Assembly (NCBI RefSeq): GCF_000015725.1
Contig: NC_008825.1
Span: 3,658,001 to 3,722,000, forward strand
Source of the DNA: Methylibium petroleiphilum PM1
GTDB lineage: Bacteria > Pseudomonadota > Gammaproteobacteria > Burkholderiales > Burkholderiaceae_C
Direction: 5' to 3'
Length of the DNA: 64,000 bases
Position numbers and translations under genes: made by a program. The stretch's first letter is position 1, and each line of letters opens with the position of its first letter. Positions 1 to 15,900 of the stretch are shown one piece after another. The notes under the pieces were generated by a model, which was not told where the DNA came from, did not search any database, and was given only the letters and a program-made list of their open reading frames with translations.

Positions 1-5271
<5,271 letters not shown>

Positions 5272-5617
5272 TGATCACTCCGTGTCGAACGAGCACCGCC
5301 CGGCCTAGGCGACACTCTTTCGGCGACTGGCGACGCAGACCTTGCGTCTGCTGCTTGGTGGCTGGCCACTACCAGCCGCTGGCGGACAACCAGGGCATTG
5401 CACCCCAGCCCGACCAAACCGGTTCCCTGCAGTCGTTTCAGAGAACACTTGGAAACCCCCAAGGGAGACTTCCAGGTGCTCACGGCCCTCGGAGAAACCC
5501 TCGATTATGACCTCGAGGATCTTTCTGACACCCCCCAAGGGCTAATGAGAGGGATCGCTCCAGGAAGCGCAAAAGGCTGGGGCCGATCCGGCACCCAGCC
5601 CCGTGCGCCGCGTCTGA
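5272..5617 (-). other. rplL-rpoB spacer
   Basis: This is a 346-bp non-coding gap between rplL and rpoB on the transcribed (minus) strand. In enterobacteria the corresponding spacer carries a partial terminator and an RNase III site that set the ratio of ribosomal protein to polymerase synthesis. Here an attenuator-like hairpin is present at its 5' end (separate entry). The rest contains only short open frames without a ribosome binding site, and two similar CCCTTGGGGG stretches near 5461 and 5531. I see no gene in it. Confidence 0.6.
5571..5600 (-). terminator. attenuator/partial terminator after rplL
   Basis: On the minus strand GGCTGGG (5594-5600) pairs with CCCAGCC (5575-5581); three more inner base pairs (GCC/GGC) follow a one-base bulge, and TTTT comes directly after the stem at 5571-5574. 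It starts 18 bp past the rplL stop codon. The short U-tract suggests partial termination, which fits the lower need for rpoBC than for L7/L12. Confidence 0.65.
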
Positions 5618-5995
5618 TTACTTCAGCTCGGCCTTCGCGCCGGCTTCCACCAGCTTCTTCACAGCCGCTTCGGCGTCGGCCTTGGCCACCGCTTCCTTCA
5701 CGTTCTTCGGAGCGCCATCGACCAGGTCCTTGGCTTCCTTCAGGCCCAGGCCCGTCAGTTCGCGCACGGCCTTGATGACCGACACCTTGTTCGCGCCGGC
5801 CTCGAGCAGAACGACGTTGAACTCGGTCTTCTCTTCCACCGCAGCAGCAGCGCCACCACCACCGCCGGCAGCCGGGGCGGCCATCGCGGCGGCGGACACG
5901 CCGAACTTCTCTTCGATGGCCTTGACCAGCTCGTTGAGCTCCATCACCGACATGCTGTCGAGGGCGGTCAGGAATGCGTCTTTATCGAATGCCAT
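5618..5995 (-). CDS. rplL: 50S ribosomal protein L7/L12
   Basis: Ribosomal stalk protein of 125 residues that recruits translation GTPases. The N-terminal dimerisation part (residues 1-35, [20 protein letters not shown]) is followed by an Ala/Gly hinge (about 36-53, with [12 protein letters not shown]) and the compact C-terminal domain with the family signature [20 protein letters not shown] and [16 protein letters not shown]. It lies 36 bp after rplJ, whose product anchors its dimers, in the same operon. Confidence 0.98.
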   Translation of the reverse strand: MAFDKDAFLTALDSMSVMELNELVKAIEEKFGVSAAAMAAPAAGGGGGAAAAVEEKTEFNVVLLEAGANKVSVIKAVRELTGLGLKEAKDLVDGAPKNVKEAVAKADAEAAVKKLVEAGAKAELK

Positions 5996-6031
5996 TTTGG
6001 TTCCTAGATATGCGTTGAAATTGAATGAAGA

Positions 6032-6556
6032 TCAGGCGGCGGCAGCCTCGGCGGGCGCGGCTTCCGCCGACCCCCCTCGCTGCTCGGCCAGCGCGGCCAG
6101 TACGCGCGCGATGCGCGAGACCGGCGACTGCATCAGTCCCAGCAGCTGCGACAGCAGCACTTCCTTGCTCGGGATCGATGCCAGCGCCTTCACGCCCTCG
6201 GCGTCCAGGGCCTTGCCGGCATAGGCGCCGGCCTTGATCACCAGCTTGTCGTTGCCCTTTGCGAAGTCCGCGATGACTTTGGCTGCTGCCACAGCGTCTT
6301 CGGAGAAGCCGTAGATCAGCGGGCCAGCCATGCTCCCGGCGGCCACTTCGAACGAGGTGCCAGCGACGGCACGGCGAGCGAGCGTGTTCTTCAGCACGTG
6401 AAGATAGACGCCCTTCTCGCGCGCCTGCTTGCGCAGCGCGTTCAAGTGTTCCACCGTGAGTCCGCGGTACTCGGCCAGCGCCAGCGTCTGTGCCTTGGCC
6501 ACCTGGGCCGACACCTGCGCCACGACGGCTTCTTTCTCGTTGCGATTCAGACTCAA
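6032..6556 (-). CDS. rplJ: 50S ribosomal protein L10
   Basis: L10 (174 residues) forms the base of the L7/L12 stalk and, in the family, represses its own operon by binding the mRNA leader. The start codon is TTG at 6556, supported by AAAGGAG seven bases upstream and by the family-typical N terminus ([37 protein letters not shown]). The C-terminal Ala-rich helix that binds L7/L12 is present (residues 150-174). The 5' leader carries an L10-type regulatory RNA. Confidence 0.97.
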   Translation of the reverse strand: MSLNRNEKEAVVAQVSAQVAKAQTLALAEYRGLTVEHLNALRKQAREKGVYLHVLKNTLARRAVAGTSFEVAAGSMAGPLIYGFSEDAVAAAKVIADFAKGNDKLVIKAGAYAGKALDAEGVKALASIPSKEVLLSQLLGLMQSPVSRIARVLAALAEQRGGSAEAAPAEAAAA

Positions 6557-6582
6557 GGTCCACTCCTTTGCTTATGCGCCCC

Positions 6583-6785
6583 GGACCTTGCGGTCCGCGG
6601 CACCCACTTCAGCGACCTTCTGTCCAGGAACCCCGCCGATCACGAATCGCTTCGTCCTCGACGGCCATGCCCGTTCAGCGGGATCGCCATCTGCGCTGGC
6701 TTCGTCGCCGACCCTTCGGCCGACACCTCATTTAGGCGGCTCGCGCCGCACCAACGGTCTTTGACGGCCCGCGCCGGATTGCCCC
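6583..6785 (-). promoter_or_regulatory. ribosomal protein L10 leader RNA (rplJ 5' leader)
   Basis: The 304-bp rplA-rplJ gap contains no gene. On the minus strand it carries the conserved-looking segment GTCAAAGACCGTTGGTG (about 6748-6764), next to a GGCGGC/GCCGCC hairpin (6735-6749), and further on a GGACC-GCAA-GGTCC hairpin with a GNRA-type loop (6583-6596) just ahead of the rplJ ribosome binding site. The AAAGACCGUUGG-like sequence resembles the kink-turn region of known L10 leaders, where L10(L12)4 binds to repress translation. The exact limits are my estimate. Confidence 0.6.
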
Positions 6786-6860
6786 GAGAGGCTCACCGGC
6801 ACGACCCACCAATTCAGCCGGATCTCGCGCCAGACACTCGCGAGACCCTTGTCCGATGTA

Positions 6861-7568
6861 TCAGCCCTGCGCGGCGGCGTTGATCGACGCCACGTCCACG
6901 CGCACGCCGACACCCATGGTCGACGACACCGCGACCTTGCGCAGGTAGATGCCCTTGCTGGTCGCCGGCTTGGCCTTGTTGAGCGCCTCGATCAGCGCCT
7001 GCAGGTTGCCCTTGAGCTTGTCGCCGTCGAACGAGCGGCGGCCCAGCGTCGTGTGGATGATCCCGGCCTTGTCGACGCGGAACTGCACCTGGCCGGCCTT
7101 GGCGTTCTTCACTGCGGTGGCCACGTCGGGCGTCACGGTACCGACCTTCGGGTTCGGCATCAGGCCGCGCGGGCCCAGGATCTGGCCCAGCGTACCGACG
7201 ATCCGCATCGTGTCCGGCGACGCGATCACGACATCGAAGTTCAGGTTGCCGGCCTTGACCTGTTCGGCCAGGTCTTCCATGCCGACCACGTCGGCGCCGG
7301 CGGCCTTGGCTTCCTCGGCCTTGGCGCCCTGGGCGAACACCGCCACGCGCTTGGTCTTGCCGGTCCCGTTGGGCAGCACGACGGCGCCGCGGACCACCTG
7401 GTCTGACTTCTTCGCATCGATGCCGAGTTGCACGGACACGTCGATCGATTCGTCGAACTTCGCGGTCGCGCAGTCACGCACGATCTTGAAGGCATCGTCG
7501 ATCGCGTACAGCTTCAGGCTGTCGACCTTGCCCTCGAGGGCCTTCTGGCGTTTGGTGAGCTTGGCCAT
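6861..7568 (-). CDS. rplA: 50S ribosomal protein L1
   Basis: L1 forms the mobile L1 stalk at the ribosomal E site and typically represses the rplK-rplA transcript. The product has 235 residues. I chose the ATG at 7568 ([11 protein letters not shown], the usual L1 start), because GGAGG lies nine bases upstream of it; the in-frame GTG at 7577 abuts the GGAGG directly and would leave no spacing. Signature segments include [14 protein letters not shown] and the [16 protein letters not shown] motif. Only 1 bp separates it from the rplK stop codon, so translation is probably coupled. Confidence 0.97.
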   Translation of the reverse strand: MAKLTKRQKALEGKVDSLKLYAIDDAFKIVRDCATAKFDESIDVSVQLGIDAKKSDQVVRGAVVLPNGTGKTKRVAVFAQGAKAEEAKAAGADVVGMEDLAEQVKAGNLNFDVVIASPDTMRIVGTLGQILGPRGLMPNPKVGTVTPDVATAVKNAKAGQVQFRVDKAGIIHTTLGRRSFDGDKLKGNLQALIEALNKAKPATSKGIYLRKVAVSSTMGVGVRVDVASINAAAQG

Positions 7569-7569
7569 G

Positions 7570-8001
7570 TCAGACACCCTCCGTGGTGACGCCCATCGAG
7601 CGGGCGGTGCCCGCGATGGTGCGGACCGCAGCGTCCAGGTCGGCCGCCGTCAGGTCCTTGGTCTTGGTCTTGGCGATCTCCTCGAGCTGGGCCCGGGTGA
7701 TCTTGCCGACCTTGTCGGTGTGCGGCTTGGACGAGCCCTTGTCGAGCTTGATCGCCTTCTTGATCAGCACCGTGGCGGGCGGCGATTTCAGCACGAAGGT
7801 GAAGCTCTTGTCCGCGAACGCGGTGATCACCACCGGCAGCACGAGGCCGGGTTCCATCGACTGGGTCTGGGCGTTGAACGCCTTGCAGAACTCCATGATG
7901 TTGAGGCCGCGCTGACCCAGCGCGGGACCGATCGGGGGCGACGGATTCGCCTTGCCGGCCGGGATTTGCAGCTTGATGAAGCCGACAATCTTCTTGGCCA
8001 T
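7570..8001 (-). CDS. rplK: 50S ribosomal protein L11
   Basis: L11 (143 residues) binds the GTPase-associated centre of 23S rRNA and is needed for RelA activation. The N-terminal domain has the Pro-rich signature [20 protein letters not shown]; the C-terminal RNA-binding domain includes [30 protein letters not shown] lies eight bases upstream of the ATG. The 164-bp gap upstream to nusG (8002-8165) contains GC-rich palindromic stretches that could hold an L1 binding site, but I cannot define one. Confidence 0.98.
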   Translation of the reverse strand: MAKKIVGFIKLQIPAGKANPSPPIGPALGQRGLNIMEFCKAFNAQTQSMEPGLVLPVVITAFADKSFTFVLKSPPATVLIKKAIKLDKGSSKPHTDKVGKITRAQLEEIAKTKTKDLTAADLDAAVRTIAGTARSMGVTTEGV

Positions 8002-8165
8002 GTGTTTCTCCTAGAACCTCCCTCGCGGCCTGCGCTGGAGGTCGAGTGCAAACGCCAGGGACTGGTTACCCGGGCTCCTCACACCGATGTCACGTCACCG
8101 GCAGCAACGGATGGCGTCTGGCGCCTGCCTTGCGGCGCGCCGCCCCGCCATCGGGGCTGAATGCA

Positions 8166-8744
8166 TCAGACCTTCTCGACCTCGTGGAAATCCAGTTCCA
8201 CCGGCGTCGAGCGGCCGAAGATCGTCACCGAGACGCGCACCTTCGACTTGTCGTAGTTGACTTCTTCGATGGCACCGTTGAAGTCGGTGAACGGGCCTTC
8301 CTTGACGCGCACCAGTTCGCCCACTTCCCACTCGACCTTGGGGCGCGGCTTCTCGATGCCTTCCTGCATCTGGTGCACGATCTTCATCACCTCGGCCTCG
8401 GAAATCGGCGCCGGGCGGTTCTTCGCGCCGCCGACGAAGCCGGTGACTTTGGAGGTGTGCTTCACCAGATGCCAGGACTCATCGTCCATCAGCATCTCGA
8501 CCAGCACGTAGCCGGGGAAGAAGCGGCGCTCGGTCACGGCCTTCTTGCCGTTCTTCATCTCGACCACTTCCTCGGTCGGGACGAGGATGCGGCCGAACTT
8601 GGCCTGCATGCCGGCACGGTCGATGCGTTCGCGCAGGTTGCGTTCGACGGCCTTCTCCATGCCGGAGTAGGCATGCACCACGTACCAGCGCAGCGGGCTG
8701 GCGGGTACGGCGTCGGTGGTGGCTGGGGTCTGGACTTCGCTCAT
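8166..8744 (-). CDS. nusG: transcription termination/antitermination factor NusG
   Basis: NusG (192 residues) binds RNA polymerase and couples it to Rho or to ribosomal S10. The start is ATG at 8744 ([20 protein letters not shown]) with GAGG ten bases upstream; the open frame extends further upstream into secE but without support. The NGN domain begins with [19 protein letters not shown] and includes [20 protein letters not shown]; the C-terminal KOW motif is [19 protein letters not shown]. It lies 17 bp after secE, the usual arrangement. Confidence 0.98.
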   Translation of the reverse strand: MSEVQTPATTDAVPASPLRWYVVHAYSGMEKAVERNLRERIDRAGMQAKFGRILVPTEEVVEMKNGKKAVTERRFFPGYVLVEMLMDDESWHLVKHTSKVTGFVGGAKNRPAPISEAEVMKIVHQMQEGIEKPRPKVEWEVGELVRVKEGPFTDFNGAIEEVNYDKSKVRVSVTIFGRSTPVELDFHEVEKV

Positions 8745-8761
8745 GTTCAACCTCGCGCCTT

Positions 8762-9145
8762 TCAGCGCCTCCAACCCAGGATCAAGTCGTACAGCGCCCA
8801 CTCCAGGGTCTTGTCGGTCAGCCACAGGAACAGCGCCATCACGAACACGAAGGCGAACACATAGCCCGTCATCTGGATCGCTTCCTTGCGGCTTGGCCAC
8901 ACGACCTTGCGCAGTTCACGGACCGAGTCTCGGCCGAAGCCGGCCAGCGCCTTGCCCGGCTCGGCCGTGAAGAACACGGCCACGCCGGCGACCATCAGTC
9001 CCAGCAGCGCGGCCACGCGCAGCCACAGGTCCTGCTTGCCGAGCAGGTAGAACGCGGCGACCGCGGCGACGACCAGCAAGCCCGCGGCGGCGAGCTTGGC
9101 CTTGTCAGCGCCGGTGGAAACGGTTTCGACGGTTGGGTTGTTCAT
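8762..9145 (-). CDS. secE: preprotein translocase subunit SecE
   Basis: SecE is the small essential subunit of the SecYEG channel in the inner membrane. With 127 residues it is of the three-helix E. coli type: hydrophobic segments at about 19-36, 43-60 and 92-110. The amphipathic signature [19 protein letters not shown] precedes the last membrane helix. It lies directly downstream of tRNA-Trp and upstream of nusG. Confidence 0.97.
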   Translation of the reverse strand: MNNPTVETVSTGADKAKLAAAGLLVVAAVAAFYLLGKQDLWLRVAALLGLMVAGVAVFFTAEPGKALAGFGRDSVRELRKVVWPSRKEAIQMTGYVFAFVFVMALFLWLTDKTLEWALYDLILGWRR

Positions 9146-9277
9146 CTTGCTTCGGTTCGATCACGAGGGCCGCCCTACAGCAGCAAGGCCCGCGGGGTCC
9201 GTGGACTCCCTGCGGGCCGCTGCGCGCCGGCATGTGCGTTCGATTCGATCAGTGCCTGTCGGACTCCGGGCGATGCG

Positions 9278-9353
9278 TGGCAGGGGCAGAGGGAATCGAA
9301 CCCCCAACCTTCGGTTTTGGAGACCGACGCTCTGCCAATTGAGCTATACCCCT
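9278..9353 (-). tRNA. tRNA-Trp (anticodon CCA)
   Basis: A complete cloverleaf reads on the minus strand: acceptor AGGGGTA, D-arm GCTC..GAGC, anticodon loop CTCCAAA giving CCA, T-arm GGGGGTTCGATTCCCTC, and a genome-encoded CCA end. It sits between tuf and secE, as in many beta- and gammaproteobacteria. Confidence 0.97.
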
Positions 9354-9371
9354 ACGCAACCCTTGAAATGA

Positions 9372-10562
<1,191 letters not shown>

Positions 10563-10614
10563 CTCGATCTCCTGAAGGTCGCGGGTGACAGTTGCTTGAG
10601 AGTGCGTGCGAAGG

Positions 10615-10689
<75 letters not shown>

Positions 10690-10790
10690 ATCGATACTGG
10701 TCTGCGCCCGGCTCGACAGAACCAAGGCACACATCACTACCGACCGCCGAACCTTCCCATCGCCAGAAGGCCCGCAAACCCGTGGAACTG

Positions 10791-10864
10791 TGGAGCGGGA
10801 GACGGGAATCGAACCCGCGTCATTAGCTTGGAAGGCTAGGGTTCTACCATTGAACTACTCCCGC
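10791..10864 (-). tRNA. tRNA-Gly (anticodon TCC)
   Basis: The acceptor stem GCGGGAG/CTCCCGC is perfect, the D-arm reads GTTCAATGGTAGAAC, the anticodon loop CTTCCAA gives TCC, the T-arm is GCGGGTTCGATTCCCGT, and CCA is encoded. Confidence 0.97.
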
Positions 10865-10960
10865 CCTGGGAGTCACTGCCCGGACCGGCACAGCCAGCAC
10901 ATCACACGGTTTTGCGGCCCCGAAAGACCACGGCACTCTCAAACGAAAAACGATTCGCCC

Positions 10961-11046
10961 TGGTGGAGGAGGCTGGATTCGAACCAGCGTAGGCGTAAGC
11001 CAACAGATTTACAGTCTGCCCCCTTTAGCCACTCGGGCACCCCTCC
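10961..11046 (-). tRNA. tRNA-Tyr (anticodon GTA)
   Basis: A class II tRNA of 86 nt with a long variable arm, acceptor GGAGGGG, anticodon loop CTGTAAA giving GTA, T-arm GCTGGTTCGAATCCAGC and encoded CCA. It is the first gene of the tRNA-tuf operon; the predicted transcription start lies only about 8 bp upstream. Confidence 0.97.
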
Positions 11047-11060
11047 GGGACGAGCCCGCG

Positions 11061-11088
11061 ACTATATCACGGCGCCTTCGGCGGACAA
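11061..11088 (-). promoter_or_regulatory. sigma70-type promoter of the tRNA-Tyr/Gly/Thr-tuf operon
   Basis: On the minus strand a -35-like TTGTCC (11083-11088) is followed after 16 bp by TATAGT (11061-11066). The predicted start (about 11054) is a few bases before tRNA-Tyr. A GC-rich stretch follows the -10 element (CGCGGGC), which resembles a stringent discriminator. Confidence 0.7.
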
Positions 11089-11115
11089 GCATCATCCCCC
11101 GGCCCCGCGCCGGAT

Positions 11116-11823
11116 TCAGGCGCCCAGCGACCAGTCGAGCGGCCGGCCGGCGCGCGCCAGGAAGTCGGCCGAGGCCGAGAAATGCCCACAGCCGATAAAG
11201 GGCAGCGGCGGCCGGCGCGCCGACAGCGGCGACGGGTGGTTGGCCTGCCAGATGCGGTGCGGCCCGCCACCGGCGGCCACGACGGCCGCCTTGGCCTGGG
11301 CGTGCGCGCCCCACAGCAGGAAAGCCACCGGCTGAGGCTGCCGCGCGACTGCCGCGATCAGCGAGTCAGTGAGCACTTCCCATCCGAATTTCGCATGACT
11401 GCCGGGCAGGCCATCCTCGACGCTCAGGCTGGTGTTGAGCAGCAGGACGCCGCGCCGCGCCCAGGCGAGCAGGCTGCCCGAGGCCGGCATCGGTTGACCG
11501 AGGTCGCGCTGCAGTTCCGCGAAGATATTGCGCAGGCTGGGCGGAGGGCGCACCCCGGTGGGCACCGAGAACGCCAGCCCCTCGGCCTGGCCGGGGCCGT
11601 GGTACGGGTCCTGGCCCAGGATGACGGCACGCACCGAGTCCAGCGGCGTCAGTTGCAGCGCCCGCAGCGGCTGCGGCGGGTAGACGGTTGCGCCGGCCGC
11701 GCGGCGCGCGGCGAGCCGCTCCATTAGTCTCTGCCCGGCGACCGAGCCGCGGAAGGCGCCGACCACCGGCCGCCAGCCGGCGTCGAGGGCCTCGTCGTCC
11801 AGCGCGCTATCGGCGGCGGTCAC
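11116..11823 (-). CDS. ung: uracil-DNA glycosylase
   Basis: Removes uracil from DNA as the first step of base excision repair. 235 residues from the GTG at 11823, six bases after the trpC stop; the first ATG is about 33 codons later and would cut into the conserved N-terminal part (WRPVVGAFRGS). The water-activating motif GQDPYHGPGQAEGLAFSVP (Asp72) and the C-terminal HPSPLSARR motif (catalytic His) are both intact, as are LLLNTSLSVEDG and LWGAHAQAK. It appears to be the last gene of the trpEGDC transcript. Confidence 0.95.
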   Translation of the reverse strand: MTAADSALDDEALDAGWRPVVGAFRGSVAGQRLMERLAARRAAGATVYPPQPLRALQLTPLDSVRAVILGQDPYHGPGQAEGLAFSVPTGVRPPPSLRNIFAELQRDLGQPMPASGSLLAWARRGVLLLNTSLSVEDGLPGSHAKFGWEVLTDSLIAAVARQPQPVAFLLWGAHAQAKAAVVAAGGGPHRIWQANHPSPLSARRPPLPFIGCGHFSASADFLARAGRPLDWSLGA

Positions 11824-11828
11824 GCGCC

Positions 11829-12632
11829 TCAGCCGAACAGCGCGGCCAGCGCCAAGCCGGGATCGGGCGCGCGCATGAAGGCTTCGCCGACCAGGAAGGC
11901 GTGCACCTGGGCCTCGCGCATGCGCCGCACGTCGGCCGGAGCGAGGATGCCGCTCTCGGTCACCAGCAGGCGGTCCGGCGGCACGCGCGGCAACAGGCCC
12001 AGCGTGGTGTCGAGCGTGACCTCGAAGGTCCGCAGGTTGCGGTTGTTGATGCCGACCAGCGGAGTCTTCAGCCGCAGCGCGCGGTCGAGTTCGGCGCCGT
12101 CGTGCACCTCGACCAGCACCGCCAGGCCGATCGCCTGCGCCACCGCTTCCAGGTCGGCCATCTGGGCGTCGGCCAGGCAGGCGGCGATCAGCAGGATGCA
12201 GTCGGCACCCATCTCGCGCGCCTCGAACACCTGGTAGTCGTCGACCATGAAGTCCTTGCGCAGCACCGGCAGCGGGCAGGCGGCGCGGGCGGCCAACAGG
12301 TAGTCGACCGAGCCCTGGAAGAAGCGCTCGTCGGTCAGCACCGACAGGCAGGCCGCGCCGTGGCGGGCGTAGCTCTCGGCGATCGCCGCCGGCACGAAGT
12401 GCTCGCGCAGCACGCCCTTGCTCGGGCTGGCCTTCTTGACCTCGGCGATCACCGCCGGCCGGCCGGCCGCGACGCACCCGCGCAGCGCGCCGGTGAAGTC
12501 GCGCAGGTCGGCGCGCCGTTCGGCCGACTCTGCGTCGGCGCGCAGCGAGGCAAGGGAGCGCCGCTTGCGCGCGGCCACGATCTCGTCCCGCTTGACCGCG
12601 ACGATCTTCTGCAGGATGTCTTCGCCGCTCAC
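11829..12632 (-). CDS. trpC: indole-3-glycerol-phosphate synthase
   Basis: Closes the indole ring in tryptophan synthesis (CdRP to indoleglycerol phosphate); a single-domain, TIM-barrel enzyme of 267 residues. The GTG start at 12632 overlaps the trpD stop (GTGA). Family motifs in order: [66 protein letters not shown] and VTESGI. Catalytic Lys and Glu residues are in place. Distal enzymes (trpF, trpB, trpA) are not in the window, which is usual in this group. Confidence 0.97.
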   Translation of the reverse strand: MSGEDILQKIVAVKRDEIVAARKRRSLASLRADAESAERRADLRDFTGALRGCVAAGRPAVIAEVKKASPSKGVLREHFVPAAIAESYARHGAACLSVLTDERFFQGSVDYLLAARAACPLPVLRKDFMVDDYQVFEAREMGADCILLIAACLADAQMADLEAVAQAIGLAVLVEVHDGAELDRALRLKTPLVGINNRNLRTFEVTLDTTLGLLPRVPPDRLLVTESGILAPADVRRMREAQVHAFLVGEAFMRAPDPGLALAALFG

Positions 12633-13663
12633 GCCGCCCCCTTGAGCCGGCGCGTCGTCGCGACGAACCGCTCGAGCGTCTTCGCCGCCGCACCCGAGGC
12701 CACCGCCTCGCGCGCCTGGCGCACACCCTCGCCGATCGATGGCGCGACGTCGGCGGCGTACAGCGCCGCGCCGGCGTTGAGCAGCACGATGTCGCGCACC
12801 GGCCCTGCCTCGTCGGCGAGCGCGCGGCGGATGCAGCCGACCGACTCGTCCTTGCTCGCCACCTTCAACCCCCGGGTGTCGTAGACCGGCAGGCCGAAGT
12901 CGCTCGGATGCACCGTGTACTCGCGCACCTCGCCGTCCTTCAGCTCGCCGATCAGCGTCTCGCCGGACAGCGAGATCTCGTCCATGCCGTTCATGCCGTA
13001 GACCACCAGCACGTGGCGCGAGCCCAGGCGCTGCAGCACGCGCACCTGGATGCCGACCAAGTCGGGGTGGAACACGCCCATCAGCTGGTTCGGCGCGCCC
13101 GCCGGGTTGGTGAGCGGCCCGAGGATGTTGAAGATCGTGCGCACACCGAGTTCCTTGCGCACCGGGCCGGCGTGCTTCATCGCCGGGTGGTGGTTGGGCG
13201 CGAACATGAACCCGATGCCCGACTCGGCCAGGCACTCGGCCACCTGCGCCGGCGCGAGGTCGATGCTGGCGCCCAGCGCCTCGAGCACGTCGGCGCTGCC
13301 CGAGGTGGAGGACACGCTGCGCCCACCGTGCTTGGCCACGCGCGCGCCGGCTGCCGCCGCGACGAACATCGCGGTGGTCGAGATGTTGAAGGTGTGGGCG
13401 GCGTCGCCGCCGGTGCCGCACAGGTCGACCAGGTGCTCGGTGTCGGCCACCGGCACCGGCGTCGCGAACTCGCGCATCACGGTGGCCGCAGCGGCGATCT
13501 CGCCGATGCTCTCCTTCTTGACGCGCAGGCCCACCGCCAGCGCGGCGATCATCACCGGCGACATCTCGCCGCTCATGATGCGTCGCATCAGGTGCAGCAT
13601 CTCGTCGTGGAAGATCTCGCGGTGCTCGATCGTGCGCTGAAGGGCGGCGGTGTCCGTGATCAT
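12629..13663 (-). CDS. trpD: anthranilate phosphoribosyltransferase
   Basis: Transfers phosphoribosyl from PRPP to anthranilate; 344 residues. The PRPP/Mg-binding signatures are present: [17 protein letters not shown] near residue 80, [21 protein letters not shown] near 110, and the anthranilate loop [12 protein letters not shown]. Its ATG follows the trpG stop with no gap, and its stop overlaps the trpC start, so translation of the four genes is probably coupled. Confidence 0.97.
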   Translation of the reverse strand: MITDTAALQRTIEHREIFHDEMLHLMRRIMSGEMSPVMIAALAVGLRVKKESIGEIAAAATVMREFATPVPVADTEHLVDLCGTGGDAAHTFNISTTAMFVAAAAGARVAKHGGRSVSSTSGSADVLEALGASIDLAPAQVAECLAESGIGFMFAPNHHPAMKHAGPVRKELGVRTIFNILGPLTNPAGAPNQLMGVFHPDLVGIQVRVLQRLGSRHVLVVYGMNGMDEISLSGETLIGELKDGEVREYTVHPSDFGLPVYDTRGLKVASKDESVGCIRRALADEAGPVRDIVLLNAGAALYAADVAPSIGEGVRQAREAVASGAAAKTLERFVATTRRLKGAA

Positions 13664-14233
13664 CTAGCGAGCTCCTTCGAGGAAGTTCTTCAGCATCGCG
13701 TGGCCATGCTCGGTCAGGATGGACTCGGGGTGGAACTGCACTCCCTCGATCGGCAGCGAGCGGTGGCGCACGCCCATGATCTCGCCGTCCGGCGTGGTCG
13801 CGCTCACCGCCAGCTCGGCCGGTAGCGTCGCGCGCTCGATCGCCAGCGAGTGGTAGCGGATCACGTTGAAGCGCTCGGGCAGGTTCGCGAACACACCGTG
13901 CCGGTCGGTCGTGATCTCGCTCGCCTTGCCGTGCATCTGCACCTGGGCGCGCACGATGCGTCCGCCCAGCGCCGCGCCGATCGCCTGGTGACCCAGGCAC
14001 ACGCCCAGGATCGGCAGCCTGCCGGCGAAGTGGCGGATCGATTCGACACAGATGCCGGCCTCGGCCGGCGAGCAGGGGCCGGGCGAGAGCACCAGGCGAT
14101 CGGGCCGCAGCGCCTCGATCTCGGTCAGCGTGATCTCGTCGTTTCGGAACACCTTCACCTCCTCGCCGAGCTCGGCGAAGTACTGCACCAGGTTGAAGGT
14201 GAAGCTGTCGTAGTTGTCGATCATCAGGAGCAT
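13664..14233 (-). CDS. trpG: anthranilate synthase component II (glutamine amidotransferase)
   Basis: Supplies ammonia from glutamine to TrpE. 189 residues, a class I amidotransferase with the nucleophile Cys in [10 protein letters not shown] and the His/Glu pair in [10 protein letters not shown] near the C terminus. It could also serve p-aminobenzoate synthesis, as single TrpG/PabA proteins do. It starts one base after the trpE stop codon (TGACATG). Confidence 0.96.
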   Translation of the reverse strand: MLLMIDNYDSFTFNLVQYFAELGEEVKVFRNDEITLTEIEALRPDRLVLSPGPCSPAEAGICVESIRHFAGRLPILGVCLGHQAIGAALGGRIVRAQVQMHGKASEITTDRHGVFANLPERFNVIRYHSLAIERATLPAELAVSATTPDGEIMGVRHRSLPIEGVQFHPESILTEHGHAMLKNFLEGAR

Positions 14234-14234
14234 G

Positions 14235-15710
14235 TCAGAAGCCCTCCTCGACCAGCTCCGCCGCGCGCAGTACGGCGCGCGCCTTGTGCTCGGTTTCCTT
14301 CCACTCCAGCTCGGGCACCGAGTCGGCCACGATGCCGGCCGCCGCCTGCACGTAGAGCACGTTGTCCTTGACGATGCCGGTGCGGATCGCGATCGCGACG
14401 TCCATGTCGCCAGCGAAGCTCAGGTAGCCGCAGGCGCCGCCGTAGATGCCGCGCTGCACCGGTTCGAGCTCGTCGATGATCTCCATCGCGCGGATCTTCG
14501 GCGCGCCGCTCAACGTGCCGGCCGGGAAGGTCGCGCGCAGCACGTCCATGTTGGTCGTGCCCGGCTTCAGCAGGCCCTCGACGTTGCTGACGATGTGCAT
14601 CACGTGCGAGTAGCGCTCGACCGCGAAGGCTTCGGTCACCTTGACCGAGCCGGTCTGCGCGATGCGGCCGATGTCGTTGCGCGCCAGGTCGATCAGCATC
14701 AGGTGCTCGGCGCGCTCCTTCGGGTCAGCCAGCAGCTCGGCCTCGACCGCGAGGTCGCGCTCGGGCGTCGCGCCACGCGGTCGGGTGCCAGCTAGCGGGC
14801 GGATCGTGACCTTCTGGCCCTCGGGCACCTGCTCGTGGCGCACCAGGATCTCGGGCGAGGCGCCGACGATCTGGAAGTCGCCCATGTCATAGAAGTACAT
14901 GTACGGCGACGGGTTCATCGAGCGCAGCGCACGGTACAGCGACAGCGGACTCTCGGTGTAGCGCTTGCGCAGGCGCTGGCCGAACACGATCTGCATGCAG
15001 TCGCCGGCTGCGATGTACTCCTTGCAGCGCAGCACCGCGGCCTCGTAGTCGGCGCGCGCGAACTCGCGCTCCACCGCGTGCGAGGGGCCGCGCTTCACGG
15101 CCGGCGCGGTCACGCTGTAGCGCAGTCGGTCATTCAGCTCGGCCAGCCGCTTCTTGCCGCGGAAGTAGGCCTCGGGCTGCGACGGATCGGCGTAGACGAT
15201 CAGGTAGAGCCGCCCCGACAGGTTGTCGATGACCGCCAGCTCCTCGGTCTGCAGCAGCTGGATGTCGGGTGTGCCGATGCCGCCCTCGCGCCGCGCGCTG
15301 GCCAGCTTGGGCTCCATGAAGCGCACCGCCTCGTAGCCGAAGTAGCCGGCGAGGCCGCCGCAGAAGCGCGGCAGGCCGGGCCGCAGCGCCACCTTGAAGC
15401 GGCTCTGGTAGGCCTCGATGAAGTCCAGCGGGTTGCCGTGGTGCGTCTCGGTCACCTGGCCGTCGGTCACCACCTCGCAGTGCTCGCCGGTGGCGCGCAG
15501 CAACGTGCGCGCCGGCAGGCCGATGAAGGAGTAGCGCCCGAAGCGCTCGCCCCCGACCACCGACTCGAGCAGGAAGCTCAGCGGCCGGCCTCCGGCCAGC
15601 TTCAGGTACAGCGACAGCGGGGTTTCCAGGTCGGCGAGCGCCTCGCCGATCAACGGAATGCGGTTGTAGCCCTGCTCGGCCAGGCTCTTGAATTCGAGTT
15701 CGGTGATCAC
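14235..15710 (-). CDS. trpE: anthranilate synthase component I
   Basis: Converts chorismate to anthranilate; committed step of tryptophan synthesis. 491 residues from GTG at 15710, chosen because GGAGGG lies eight bases upstream and the family N terminus ([19 protein letters not shown]) begins there. The feedback-inhibition element [18 protein letters not shown] is intact near residue 55, so tryptophan sensitivity is expected. Chorismate-binding motifs [23 protein letters not shown] and [18 protein letters not shown] are present. The 5' leader carries a predicted attenuator. Confidence 0.97.
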   Translation of the reverse strand: MITELEFKSLAEQGYNRIPLIGEALADLETPLSLYLKLAGGRPLSFLLESVVGGERFGRYSFIGLPARTLLRATGEHCEVVTDGQVTETHHGNPLDFIEAYQSRFKVALRPGLPRFCGGLAGYFGYEAVRFMEPKLASARREGGIGTPDIQLLQTEELAVIDNLSGRLYLIVYADPSQPEAYFRGKKRLAELNDRLRYSVTAPAVKRGPSHAVEREFARADYEAAVLRCKEYIAAGDCMQIVFGQRLRKRYTESPLSLYRALRSMNPSPYMYFYDMGDFQIVGASPEILVRHEQVPEGQKVTIRPLAGTRPRGATPERDLAVEAELLADPKERAEHLMLIDLARNDIGRIAQTGSVKVTEAFAVERYSHVMHIVSNVEGLLKPGTTNMDVLRATFPAGTLSGAPKIRAMEIIDELEPVQRGIYGGACGYLSFAGDMDVAIAIRTGIVKDNVLYVQAAAGIVADSVPELEWKETEHKARAVLRAAELVEEGF

Positions 15711-15775
15711 GTCAGGGCCCTCCGTGGCCCAGGCCCACCCGGGAGCGGGCGGCCGCGCAAACAAGACATCGGGTG

Positions 15776-15838
15776 GCTGCGAAGACCGGCGTGAAGCCGG
15801 CCAGACGCAGCGTCGCGGGTCAGCCGGCCCGGCGACGC
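15776..15838 (-). promoter_or_regulatory. candidate trp attenuator (alternative stem-loops)
   Basis: On the minus strand GCGTCGC (15832-15838) pairs perfectly with GCGACGC (15810-15816); this '1:2' stem begins at the last base of the second Trp codon of the leader peptide. A second stem pairs GCTGCG (15806-15811) with CGCAGC (15776-15781) and encloses a GGCCGGC/GCCGGTC stem. Two identical AGCCGGCC octamers (15795-15802, 15822-15829) contain the self-complementary GCCGGC and can pair with each other as a '2:3' antiterminator, excluding both other stems. No good U-tract directly follows the last stem; TCTTGTTT comes nine bases on. Confidence 0.6.
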
Positions 15839-15894
15839 CAGGGCCAGGCTCCCCGGTCGTGAGACCCCGTGATGTGCTTGCGCGACATGAACAT
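15820..15894 (-). CDS. trpL: trp operon leader peptide (24 codons)
   Basis: A short open frame on the minus strand from ATG at 15894 to TGA at 15820. It encodes 24 residues starting MFMSRKHITG and ending W-P-W-R-R-R-A-G; Trp17 and Trp19 are two of only 24 codons, just before the stem-loops that precede trpE. The stop codon lies in the loop of the first stem, as in classical attenuators. There is no Shine-Dalgarno sequence, and the predicted transcription start is at or next to the ATG, so it may be leaderless, as reported for the trpE leader of Sinorhizobium meliloti. It is too short for normal gene calling. Confidence 0.72.
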   Translation of the reverse strand: MFMSRKHITGSHDRGAWPWRRRAG

Positions 15895-15900
15895 GAGGCC

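Noticed and set aside
5305-5538. 77-codon minus-strand frame in the rplL-rpoB spacer
   Set aside because: No ribosome binding site, no recognisable sequence, and the spacer is known to be regulatory in this operon.
8002-8165. L1-binding autoregulatory site in the rplK leader
   Set aside because: Some GGAGCCCGGG-like sequence is present, but I could not draw the two-helix L1 target with confidence.
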